Assembly (NCBI GenBank): GCA_020726505.1
Contig: JAHLEZ010000013.1
Coordinates: 744,001-808,000 of the forward strand
Source: Leptodontidium sp. MPI-SDFR-AT-0119
Taxonomy: Eukaryota > Ascomycota > Leotiomycetes > Helotiales > Leptodontidiaceae
Length of the DNA: 64,000 nt
Reading direction: 5' to 3'
Part shown: positions 30,801 to 42,071 of the stretch, in pieces
Layout: each line of letters starts with the position of its first letter
Position numbering within the stretch: the stretch's first letter is position 1
Notes under the pieces: generated by a model
Seen by the model: the letters and a program-made list of their open reading frames with translations, nothing else
Database searches by the model: none
Told to the model about the DNA's origin: nothing
Program-made: the position numbers and the translations under genes

Positions 30801-33800
30801 GCTGTAGCTTTGCTGTTTGTCTCTTGACTGACTCTCTTTTCAGACGAGACGTTTCTGCAAGGTTACAGTACAAGTACATGGTATGAAGATTGAAGTTCAA
30901 CCGAGACTTTCTTCACTGGGCCTTTTCAACCTTTCTAATATGAGTCGCTTTCAAACAACCCCCCCTTCCCAAATCTTGAGTTTGTTCTGAGTAAGGTAAT
31001 GTCAGATTAGATCAGACTCCCGGCGGCACGTACCGCCCCATCACACCTCTGCCCGCGCCCGCGCCCGCGTCCCAAGAGAAGCAAGCGATGCTTTGCAGAA
31101 AGAAAGAAAAAACGCCAACTCGGAAGGCTCCCAGGCAGCGGCAGCCATCACCTAGCCTTATGGTGGCGCAAGAACGGGTTGATGAATAGCGAGGCTTACA
31201 GAAACTCTTGGGATTTTGGGGGCAGCTTTCGGCGAGGCCTTTTGTACTAACTGGTAGGAGGAGTAGTGTGAGAATGAGGCGGTGGGTGGCGTGGCGTTGA
31301 GGGCTGGAGATATGGCTGGCTTGCTGTCATTTAATCTTTTCTATTCTTCACTGCTGTTCTTGCTTGATAATGTAATATAATATATTCTGCAAGTACTAGA
31401 TACCATTTAGAATGGGGGAGGGTATGTAAGGAGGGAGGGGAGGCATGTATCCTCCATGCCCCCCTCCCCCTTCGGCTTTCGCGCCGTCTGGTCTTCTTGA
31501 TAATATTTCGTGTGAGAGAGGGTAGTTCTAGAGTTTTCGGCCCTATGCGAACGAAAGGTGCGGTTGTGCAAGATGTTGGATGATGTGGAGGCGTGGCGTG
31601 GCGAGGTTTTGTTTTTCTTTTGTTCTGGCCGTGGCGAAAGACGTCTTGCAACCCTTCATTGCGGCTACTCGTACAATAGAGAATTGGATCTTGATTTGAC
31701 CCGGCCGCTCGGGAGAGGGGGGAGGAGGGCTCGGCATCCTGATACCATACCATATCTCCAGACCGAGGGTGTTCCCTACTCAGCTCGCACACGAAGCAAT
31801 GGTATCTACATACGCAGGTGTGATTCGGGGAGGAAGCGAGATAGACGGGGTTGTGAGACTCCAGATGGTCCAGGCGGGTTAATTCGTTAATGCGGAGAGG
31901 CTTTCCCGTGGTAAGGTACGAGTATTGGGGAAGTGAACTCTCCTCCCGGCTGTACGTACAAAACTCACTTACTCTCCCCATCAAATGGAAGGAAGGTATT
32001 GGAACAGGACTCGACTCGGGATGGGGTCGTCCGATCCGTGAAATGAAATATATAAGAAACATCTCTCTGGCGGTTGCCTTTCCCTGTAAATCTATCTGTC
32101 TGGCTCTGAGGGAGATTGGAGTCGCAGGTACTCTAGGCGAAGGGGTACAAGCTCTACTTTAACTGGAGACTGGAGTAGGTACCTGTCAATGGATGGAGTC
32201 TGGGCTGGACGAACCAAACACAGAACTTCAGACGGATGTTGCGAGTGTAATGCCATGCGTTAGGAAAGCTACTCGTACCCCGTACTCAAGTAATACCGTA
32301 CCTACCTACCTACATACAACAGATAGTTAGCACGAAGGTACAAGTACATTACACGAACAGGATCCGGATCTGATCCGGCCCTGGGTTCTTTTGAAAGACG
32401 AGGTTTCAAATCCTGAGGAGTTTTTGATATGGTGTGGCAGGCTGTGAGTTGCCAACGCGGTACTGGTAGCGGTTCGCGGTAAGTATTTTTGGGACCGCGT
32501 AGAGTACGTGATGCGATGATGTCGAATCGAATTTGATAGGATGGGAGTTGCTCGATGTCCATTGAAGAAACCGGAGGCTGGGGAGGGCAGGCGGGTGGGC
32601 AATAAAGGCCAACGGTGAAGGCCCCGAGACCCCAACTAACTCTACCCTACTGTACCTACCACGCTGCCTTACGGAGTGGCGAACTAGATCGGTGGAGTCT
32701 CTCGGGTCGTGTGTTCGCTATTTTGATTCGCTGGCTCGATCTGGATGGGCTGACTAGAGAATAGCTAGGGATAGCTCGGGCTGGGTTTGTTCGGGACCTA
32801 ACTGTCTAGTCTGGCTGGGCTTGGGGTTTCTCGGATCTTTTGAAGTCTCGATTGAGGGTGGTGGGGTGGGGTTGAAGCGCTGGCAGTGGTGGGTGGTGGT
32901 GATGGATCTAGAGGCGTCCAGGTCGCCTGAGAGCGTGGGACAGAGTTTGATGGGTACGTGCTGGCGTGAAGGGAATGCCGACAAAAGGAAAGAAAGGAAA
33001 GGTAAATTTAAATGTAGAATCTGCAGCCTTGAAAAATGAGACAGCGAAAAGGTTACTTGCATGGGACTTGCTTTTTGTTTTCTTCAAGGCGGAGCGGTTA
33101 GGGAAGAAAAGCTCGGCGCATGATGAGGCGAGCGAGACTTCAAAACTCACCTCAGCGTGCTCAAGACGTGTGATGAGAAAATCAAAGGTTACGACTCTTC
33201 CCGATGACCCTACTCTGCTTCCATCCTTCAATTGTCGTTCATCACGGGGAGGAGATTTGCTTGCTTGCTTTTGACATTGAAATTCTGGGGAAGGGAAGGG
33301 AAGGGAAGAGAATTGTGCCTAATATGCCATGCCATGCCTCGCCGGTCTCTCCACCTTTCAATTGATCAATCAATCTCGAATTAAGCTTGGATGGGGTAAG
33401 TAGGTAATAGTGATGCTGCTCGTGGCGGAGAGCGGGACGGTTCGTTTGGATAAATCAACAAAATAAGTACTTGAATAGAATGGATGTCAGGAATATGGGG
33501 TAGTAGCCGCTGTTCCTGGCCTCGTTCCTGTTCTTCGCGTGGCTCTTTCGAGCTTTATTATATTATATTACATATTCGCTGATGGAGGTGGAGGTGGAGG
33601 TGGAGAAAGGATGGGATGGATCATTTGACTTCGTCTAAATCTGAATGTGCCTTTCTTCCGTTCCTCCCTTCCGCTTCCTGCTTCGGGATATATCTACCGA
33701 CCTGCCCGCTTAGGTATTTCTTGAATTGATTTGTATGTAGGTTGGTTCTAGCTGAGCCTGCCGGATAAACCCCATAGGACTCGACCGTTCGTGCGAAGAA

Positions 33801-36152
33801 GTTCTCGAAGTCAAGTCCAATTCGGTTCAGTCAGTTCAACAGTTCAAGGGTTCGTCAGGTACAGTACAAAAATACCCCGCTGGCCCCATCCTGTCCTGTG
33901 CTTCCCCTCGTGGTCGACTAGATTCTTAGCTCTTCTGGGACGAAATGCATGGCATGGCGTGGCATGGCATCACATCTCATCGTGTTTTCCCGGGCAGTGC
34001 TGGCGTTTGTAAGCCGGAGACAGCCACTGCTGGGCTGGCTTGCGTATGGGAGGTGCGTGGGTGGGAACATGAACGTTGCATGCAGATGAAAGATGAAGAT
34101 GTATGGATGGATCTTACTTGCCTAACTATGCATTTGATTTCTTTCTACCTACGTCTAGAAGGCTGCTGCTGGTGGTGGTGGTGATGATGATGATGTACAT
34201 ACAGTATGCTGTATGCTGGCTGTGTGTAATCAGATGCCTGGTGAAGACGTGTGCACCATCGTCGTCATTCTCAGTCATCATCGGAATACCCATACCCATA
34301 CCCGTACCGATTCGTCCCCATTTAATCTAGCTTGTCCTCGGTGCTCACCGCAATACTCACTTCCTTACCCAACTCACCTGAGGACCCATTAATAATAAAG
34401 CAAGGAGTCATCAAGTCACTCGTTCGCCTTGTGACTGTTGAAAGTGCAAGAGGTATTTGAAACCAAACCACAACGTAGACGGCGTACAATACCTACCAAT
34501 TCATAATGTCCCGAAGTAGGTAGGTAGGGAAGGGGCATATAAATAAATATTAAATCGCCAGATCGGGAGTTTGAGGGACTCCAAAAAGAGGGGAAAGGGA
34601 AGGGACGGAGGGGAGCAAATGTCCGACAGACGTCCTTGGAAAGATTCCGTATAAATTATCCTGAAATGAGAAAGGAAGGACCTGCTTCGAGACATTCTGG
34701 CGGGACGACCCCTCAAACCGAGGCATGCCTGTGCACAAAGGAAAAGAGAGAGAGAGAGGAGGAGGGGGGAAGAATTGAAAGGCAGCAGATGACGCAGTTG
34801 GGGATTGTTGTCTTTGTGTTCCTCGTCTCGAGTGAAGATAATAGAGAGGGGGGATTTGAAATGCTGCTCGTTCATTTCTCACTTCTATCTAACTGACCGT
34901 CTTTGATACGGAACTGGACTGGGTTGCCTTTATATACCTTCCATATCCATATCCATACCCATACCCATACCCATCTCCATATCAAACCATCCCAACCGAC
35001 GCTCGCGCGCTGTCCCTGTTGCCACTCACTCCCCAGGTCCCCTGCCCTGGCCTGGTGTGTTCCAGCAGACGGCCTGATCCACACTGCACAGCACTGCACT
35101 GCACCCAGAGATACACCTGCGCCTGCAGCCGAAAAGCCTCGTTCTTCTTTCGTTCGGGCGTCGGTAGGCGAAAGACGTAGGCTGGTTTGCTGGCTGCTGC
35201 GGAAAAAGTTCTTTCACCCAAACAACGTAGGGAAGCAGAAAGGCAAGAGTAAAAGCGAAGCAAAGCAAAGCACAGCAAAGCAAAGCAGACTGTGCCCAAT
35301 TCATCATTCACCCAAACCTTTCACTCGCCCTACGACTCTGCAACAGCCCCCTCTCTGCCCTTTCCACCCTCCCTCGCTCTCCAAACATCACTCACTCACT
35401 CACTCACTCACTCACTCACTCACTCACTCACTCACTCACCTTCTGCCCTTTGGTTGTCTCTGTTGCCCTGGTGCTCAGTGCTCACTGCCCTCTGGTCTAG
35501 TCCCTCGATTGAGTTCAACCCGGATCCTTGTGGCACCACAGCCAGTCCCGTCCCACCACCTCACACCCACACCCACCCACTACCATCCCTGCGCATCCTT
35601 ACCGGCCTAGGCGATCCTGGGTGCATCAGTGCCATCACGCTGCTGGTGTTGCTGTTGCTGGTTGCTGGCTGCTGGCCGGTGGCCGGGGCTAGGCTGAACT
35701 GAACTGGAGTCGGACTTGGGTCTGGCACTACTGGCACTGCAACTGACTGGACAAGGCCCTGCTGAGAGGAACGACCCTCGCCTCGATCGTCCCCTCTCAC
35801 TACTCACTACTCACTACTCACTCACCTCACCTCACTCTCTCAACTTCTTGCTCTGCTCTGCGTGCTTGATTGTTCCTGCTCATTCCCTCACAATCACTCT
35901 TCACACCTGAACCCGTGAATCATTCTTTGATGTGATTGTCCGCCGGTCGACTACCTCCTCAAGCAACAATCGCCCAGTCCTTCCATTTCCCCTTCCCAAA
36001 TGGACTCTGCTACCACCGCTTTTATGTCGAGATAGTCTAGAGTTGAGCGTCAACCACCTCAGCAACGAGACTTGGCAGCGAGAACCACAACTTCCGAACC
36101 CTCCTACGAATACCACGAACACGAACCTGCCTCTGGCAGACCATCCCACAAA
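27900..36152. other. 8-kb gene-poor, microsatellite-rich region upstream of the ELL gene
   Basis: No convincing coding region on either strand. The sequence is full of short tandem motifs: GTAG/CTAC runs (29107-29125, 32299-32316, 34515-34528), GGAT and GAAT runs (28560-28580, 29893-29915), GGTGGA (about 33586-33605) and TCAC (35388-35439). Long accidental frames such as 31331-32062 (minus) and 34903-35610 (plus) follow composition and repeats. Part of 34.9-36.15 kb, which is rich in CT and CA, is probably the promoter and long 5' leader of the ELL gene. A long non-coding RNA cannot be excluded. Confidence 0.55.
35388..35439. repeat. (TCAC)n microsatellite, about 13 units
   Basis: An uninterrupted tetranucleotide run about 715 bases upstream of the ELL start codon, probably within the promoter or 5' leader. 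Confidence 0.95.
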
Positions 36153-38470
36153 ATGCCTTCCCTCGTTATTCCAGAGTCCGGCTTGTCGCTGCAGAGCTCC
36201 CAAGGGGCTGCCTCCAAGGCTGGCTCAGGTCCCCCGGATGTCTTCGGGCTCACCTTGACCGATGCAGTGATTGAGGAGATGATAAAATGCGTGCAGAATG
36301 GGAAGGGCCTCCAATTGTCCTTGGGGGAACATCCTGTAAGCTTGCCTTTCATTTCTGGGTGTTCCGAGTTGCGGAGGGCGGATTGTTGGGCGCTGGGCAA
36401 TTGTTCTGTTCACCTTCAAGATCATGGGATTCACCCGACGACGACGACGACCACGCGGCGGCGACCGCTTGCTATTGTCCACCACCCACAATAGTAAAAT
36501 ATTTGCTAATGTTCGCCATACAGTCCCTTTCCTATGGAAGCAAAATCCAACATTTACAAACTTCCGACGACCCATTTACGCACGACATCTTCCAAAGTAC
36601 CTCCTCAGATTCCGAGTCCTCGAGCAACTCCGAAATGTCCTCCCACCTCAAACCCAGCCTCGCGAAGGGGGTAATCATGGTACCGAACAGACCCAATTCT
36701 TCCTGGGTTGCTTCAATTATGGGCAAGAAGTTTGTCCCAGCCAAGTCCACCCAAGGAAAGCCCGTTGCCAAAACCACTACGACCGCAACCACCAAGCCCG
36801 CCTCAAAGCCTTTCTCCAGTACGACCGGTGCCGATGATGCTTTGACACAATTGCAAGGAGCTTTGGCGTCGGAGAAGCAGAAGAAGTTGGCCAATACGTA
36901 AGTGGATTGGGAGAGATCAGTGGAAATATGAATTGACATTTTGGTAGAACCCAGATTATCAATGGCAACCTGGCAGCTCCCCGTCGCGGTGGCCCAGCTC
37001 CCACCAACAAGTCCAAGTTCCTCTCGCAAAAGAACCGTTCCCTCGCGAACGACACCACCCGTTCAATGCCTTCAAGCCCAGCTCTCTCTGGTGTTGGCTC
37101 TCCATCCCTCGGCCCCACGTCAGTCCCTCTCTCCCAGCAACAAGCCGAGAAGGCAAAGGAAGCCCGCAAGCCTGTCATCCACCTCCTCGCCGTCGAACCG
37201 CTCTCCGAGAAGTCAATTCAAAAGAAACTGCCAGACATTTCCGAGAACGAACTGGACAACGCTCTGCGAAAGGTTGGCGACTTGAACGACACCACTGGCA
37301 AATGGGAGCTTCGAAAGGGATTTTGGAAGGAGCTTGATGTCTGGGCTTACAAGTACAGCTCAAAGGAGGATCGCCAACGTGCCATTGATAACGCCGTTAG
37401 ACAGTATGATAAGATGCGTTTGGGTGTTTCTGAGCCTGAGTGGGACAGACTTTTGATCAAGGCAGAACGTGGCACAGGCAAGTCTTTGAGCAAGTTGCAA
37501 GCCGAGATTGCGAAGGGAGCCCTTGCGAGAAAGTCCAACAGCCAGAATACAGAGGGATCTGGTCGGGACACTCCAAACGGCGAGGATGACCTAATTGACG
37601 ATAAGAATTTGTCAAAGGTCAAAGGTGAGGGTATGGCTCGATCAGCTTCACAGCCACCAACAGCCAAATCCAAGAAGACCAGCGAGAAGGAGGCTCAAGC
37701 AAAGCGACTGTTCTCTAAGAATCCACCCAAGACTGCCAACAAACCCGCCCCAAAAGCTACGTCCGCTCCAGCCAAGAAGTCGGGACCAGCTCCAAAGGCC
37801 GGAACAAAAGTTCTCTCCGCGGAGTATGTTGAGGATTCGGACGACGATTCAGAGCAGCCATTGCCAGTTAAGGAGAAGCCAAAGCCCAAGCCCAAGGCAA
37901 AGCCGGTTATGAAGCGCGCCAGAGAGGAGGATCATGATACCAGTGACTCTAGCATCCCACTGAGCAAGAAGGTCAAGAAGGACGTCCCTGCCGCCACCAC
38001 CCACCGCGTCTCTGATGCCAGCCAAACATCGCGCGCTACTACCAGCTCTTACTCCTCCCTCAACTCCAACAAGAACAAGAGCAACTCTCCACAGAAATCA
38101 TCTCCTCTCGCATCCTCCCCACCTACCAACGCCTCCGATATCGAGAACTCCTCCGGCGATCGTACCTCCTCATCCGCATCTCCCGCTCCTCGCTTCTCCA
38201 CCAAGAACTCTCATTCCCCAATCCACAAGCGTCACCAGAAGTCCTCCTCCGTTACTTCATCCAGCTCTGCCGGTTCTCGCATCAAGCCAAAGGCTATAGA
38301 GCTTGCGAACAAGTATCGCCTGTACTACCCCCCGCTACCTCGAGCTATTCCAGGAAGTCGAAGCCGAGGGTGAGAAGCGTACGAAGAGCAAGTACCATGA
38401 TCTGTTGGATATGCACTCCCGTTTGGAGAAGATGCGCAAGGACATCTTCATTGCCATGGGTGACGATTGA
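36153..38470 (+). CDS. RNA polymerase II elongation factor ELL (C-terminal frameshift in a C run)
   Basis: Three exons: 36153-36335, 36524-36897 and 36948-38470. Reading with one C fewer in the run at about 38329-38334 gives about 692 aa. ELL suppresses polymerase pausing, usually with EAF proteins, in the nucleus. The N-terminal strand region (GLQLSLGEHP - SLSYGSKIQHLQTSDDPFTH) is joined cleanly across intron 1, which has a TTGCTAATG branch site. The ELL winged-helix part lies at ~262-370 (KPVIHLLAVEPLSEKSIQKK, ELRKGFWKELDVWAYKYSSK, DRQRAIDNAVRQYD). A Lys/Ser/Pro-rich disordered stretch follows. The annotated frame ends at 38373, but the +1-corrected frame gives YRLYYPRYLELFQEVEAEGE then KYHDLLDMHSRLEKMRKDIF, matching the occludin/ELL C-terminal coiled coil. 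The first ATG in frame was chosen. Confidence 0.85.
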
Positions 38471-40887
38471 GGACTCTCTACACCAAATCTCTTCCGACTA
38501 CAATCTACAGTTGGCAAATGCACATATGACGAAGATCTACGGATTCCGAGTCTTTACTGTACAATGACCTGCACATTTTCCTTTCCCTTTACGATACGAT
38601 ACAACACACATCAATCACATACAATCTGAGCATTTTTGCGGGGGAGCTAGGGCGCGATGGATATGGATGAATGGACTGATGGATACGATATGAATGGGGA
38701 AACATGCATTTGGGTGGATTCATCGTTTGGGTTTGTCTTTTTCTCTGGCCTATTTCCTTTTTGCATGCCGGTTGGAGATGAAAAAATGGGATGGATACCA
38801 AACAGACAGATGGGGATACAGTACTCCTTTTTTTGCGGCCCGCTCGGTTTGAGAGCGGCCAGCAGCGATTACAGACAGAGGGAAAGGATGGAAGGAAGGC
38901 AGCATATGGGGAGCATGGACAGAATGGGCGGAGGGGAAGGGAAGCGTAACGATGAGAAAGTGTTCATGAAAAGTCCCCCAATCAAAATATGCAAAATTTC
39001 TTGCAAATATGGAATTTGAATGGAATTCCTTCTTTTTTCTCCAATGGATGGATGAAATGAAACGGTTATGGGCGTTCAAGTGTACCTACTAGATACCATC
39101 ACGCGCTTACAGCGATACAGGAGAAATAAGATACAAAAGAAATTTGTGAACTCTCTCTCTCTCTCTGGTAACATGGCTTTTCTGTGATGTATTCGTATCT
39201 CGAATTTTGTGTCTATAGGAGTTGATAGAAAAGGAGGGAGAGAGAAGATGGAGAGGAATGTAAAACCTACCTAATAGCTATGTAGCTACCCCTCCTTCCC
39301 CCCCCTCCCTCCTTTGTTATGTTATGTTATGAGCCCACCGAGCCCACCCGCCTTCCCGTCTGCCAAGTAAACAAAAACAAGGGAGAAAGGAGGGGCTAAA
39401 CTCGCTTGCTTCCCCTTTTGATGTCCCCATGATATGATGCCAAGAGAAAATTGGCGTCCCACAAGCTGAGCTTGCCTTCTTTCCTTCCCTTCGACTTTCC
39501 GTCCCCTCTCTCCCATGCTCTTTCTCTTTGGTTGATTTACGAAGAAGTCGTTGATGGTCGAAGTTCGAACGTCGAGGTTTTTAACTTGTCTTATCTCCGT
39601 ATCACGACATGTTATAGTTGTAGACTTGAATGGGAAAGGGAGAGAGGGAAGGAGAAGTGTGAAGTTGACTTGTGCCAGTTTGAGGGAGGGTTTTGCGTAT
39701 TGCGTACTGCGCTCGGTAGGTCGGTTTTGTTTGGTGTTTATTTGTAGTTCGTGATGGGGGGGAGAGAGGGAGGGAGGGATTTGAGGGGCTGGGTGGGCTG
39801 GATGAAGAAGTGAGGTAGGTGTTGCTCTTAGATTTGTGGAGGGGGATGGAGGGTGAATTGATTGATGCGATGGGATAGGGTAAGATACGAGAATACTCTA
39901 CGAAAGTATGTAGGCGTCGATCGATGTAGTTCTAATCTTATATGTTGGATCTTTAATCTTTCCAGGTTGATCTTTAATAAGGTACTGTACTTGATTCTGA
40001 TCTGTAAGGAATCAAGAGGAGTATCTCCTGTGAGATGCGAGATAACTTCCCTTTAGGCAAGGCAGCAAGTATAGGTGTATCATAGCTTTTGCAGGAGACG
40101 TTGGCAAGAGATAGGAGATACCTCCGTAAGGAGGTGAAAGGAGGAAAGGGTGTGCATGTGGAAATGAGGCTCTGGGGTGCATGTGAGGGGTTTGAAGCAA
40201 GGAGGAAGATGAAGGGGGGGGGGGGGGAAACCGCTTTGAGGCTCTCTGCTGTAGTGGCAGCCCCTGCAGACTGCATCTGCATCTGCATCAGCTCTGATTC
40301 TGATGAGTTTAGAGGTGGGTTTGCTTGAAAGGAGAGAAGTAGGAATAGAACAGGCTTGGGGTGGGTTGTAGAAGAAAACAACTCAACTGGTAAGGGCCAA
40401 GAGCCATAGGTGTTGTTGCAAGAAGGGAAGGGAAAGGAGACCTAGCGGGGAAAATCCAGAATTTTGAAGAATAATCAGTGTAGAAAGAGAAGAAATATGA
40501 TTCATCAATTGCATTCATAAACACGAAAGCAAGAATTCATTCATGCATCACATGTCCTCATCAATGAATCCAGGAGTATGTCTCCAATGGCCATTCCCAT
40601 CCAGATGAACAAATCCTGACCCACGCACCATTCCATCACCTGAGCCTTGTACCATTCCTCAATCAATCCATAAAGCCTACAGCAAACCATCCAGACCAGA
40701 ACCGAATTAAACCCGCAAATCAAATCATACCCCTAGCAAACCACCCCTAGCCATCCATACCATCCCAAATTCAATATTTCGCCCGTTTATGTGTTGACCT
40801 TTTGCCTTGTGTGCGCCGAACGTAGACTGAGGTTTGAAATGTGTGAAGGTGAAAGCGAGGCGTCGAGTATGGTAGATGTGGATGCAT
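38471..40887. other. Intergenic region between converging genes, 14-G tract
   Basis: About 2.4 kb without a recognised gene, between the 3' ends of ELL (plus) and the dynein light chain (minus). It includes a CT repeat (about 39150-39166), GGAT-like runs and 14 consecutive G at 40214-40227. All open frames are short and repeat-driven. Confidence 0.5.
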
Positions 40888-41560
40888 TTATTGGGTCTTG
40901 AAGAGGAGGATTGCGCAGTGTCCGAGGTAGAAGTATATGAAATGCTTTGTCTCGTGAGTAACGAACGATCCAAAGTTGCGGCCGACGATGCAGTGCCAGG
41001 TAGGTCCTTTGCGCTCGTCGAACTGGAGGGAATAAAGTTAGCTGAGGTGCCCGGGTAGGATGGTGGCGGGGTTGTTTTCGAGGAGAACATACGGTCTTCT
41101 TGATGTGCATTGCGATATCCTGCGTATGGTTAGCTTTTGGTCAACATTCCAGACGATGTAGAGAGCTTACCTTTTCAACCGTGAATTTGTTCATAGCTTC
41201 TTGCGCTGTGTTTTGGTCAGCCAGCAGTCCCCCGCATATCCACCCTTTTTGTACATACCAACATCAATGGCCTCCTGCTGCATATCGTCCGTCTGTCAAA
41301 TAATTAGTCTCTCGTGCCCTACAAAGCCGGTCGCGTCCAATGCTTACCATGTCTGCAGACTTGATCTGAGCTGTGAAGGAGTTAGCAAGCTGTTTGTTGA
41401 TTTATTTGTTTTGATTCGGGAAAGGGGTATCAGCGATCTGAATGTCTGCGAACGTTCCAGCAGAACGAGTAGACTGACAAAAGATTCAGATTCAAAAGTG
41501 AACTGCAAACAAAGTTTCAAACATACCCTCAAGCTTTTCCTTCTTCTCGGTGGTTGACAT
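40888..41560 (-). CDS. Dynein light chain LC8-type (DYNLL/DLC1)
   Basis: A 95-aa hub protein of cytoplasmic dynein that dimerises and binds short linear motifs. Six exons on the minus strand: 41527-41560, 41348-41370, 41259-41292, 41171-41205, 41093-41119 and 40888-41022. Coding length is 288 nt with consistent phases throughout. The protein reads [67 protein letters not shown], then [19 protein letters not shown] and CAILLFKTQ, almost fully matching LC8. Every junction falls inside conserved sequence with GTATGT or GTAAGC donors, so the model is secure. Five introns in so small a gene, with exons of 23-35 nt, is striking. It is divergent from MRD1. Confidence 0.96.
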
Positions 41561-41833
41561 GTTTGCGGTTTGAGCTCCTGGTGGGTAGATTAGCTGCGGA
41601 GTGAGATTGGCCTGGCTGACTGAGTCTCGTGTTGTAGCTGTGGTTTCGGTCGTATGCGGCAGCAGGTAGGTAGTGAGAGATGGAATTCAACTGGGTAGTA
41701 GCGGAAACTCGCCGTAGGTGACCTGATCCAGGAGTGATTGTTGATGTTCCGCTCGAACGTACAGTAATGTCTAAGTTGTTCAAGACAGAGCCCAGACCAC
41801 TGAGGTCCACACCGCGCTCATTCTCCACTAGTC

Positions 41834-41962
41834 TCATGGTCGAGGTGGTGACTGCGTGAACTGACCATTCACAACAGGCGGATGCTGCTTGGCCTTGGCC
41901 CTCTCGAATTCCCCGACTGCAAGCGCCTTGGAGCGGCGCGGCCGCTGACTTCTCTTCGGCAT
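41834..41962 (-). CDS. Possible small basic protein or first exon, unknown
   Basis: An ATG at 41962 opens MPKRSQRPRRSKALAVGEFE, then RAKAKQHPPVVNGQ, and ends after 42 codons. A GTCAGT at about 41865 could be a donor leading to a further exon. The very basic N-terminus and its position just upstream of MRD1, on the other strand, make it a candidate small gene. No family is recognised and the frame may be part of the MRD1 promoter by chance. Confidence 0.3.
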   Translation of the reverse strand: MPKRSQRPRRSKALAVGEFERAKAKQHPPVVNGQFTQSPPRP

Positions 41963-42071
41963 TACAATAATCCGACCATGGAGATTTTTCCTTGCCAATA
42001 AGTAGTTTTTTTTCTCGAGGTACTGTACTCGCGTTTTTTTTGATCTATCCTGCTGACCATTGACGCCCATC

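Noticed and set aside
31331..32062. 243-codon open frame on the minus strand in the gene-poor region
   Set aside because: Composition follows local low-complexity DNA, there is no domain or motif, and the neighbouring frames are equally open.
32395..32420. Sequence resembling a tRNA T-arm (ggtttcaaatcc)
   Set aside because: No acceptor stem, anticodon arm or A-box can be placed around it.
35388..35439. Regular repeats considered as a CRISPR array
   Set aside because: It is a plain tetranucleotide microsatellite without spacers, in a eukaryotic genome.
34903..35610. 235-codon plus frame with LTHS repeats
   Set aside because: The repeat is just the translated (TCAC)n microsatellite, which is also open in the next frame (35292-35702).
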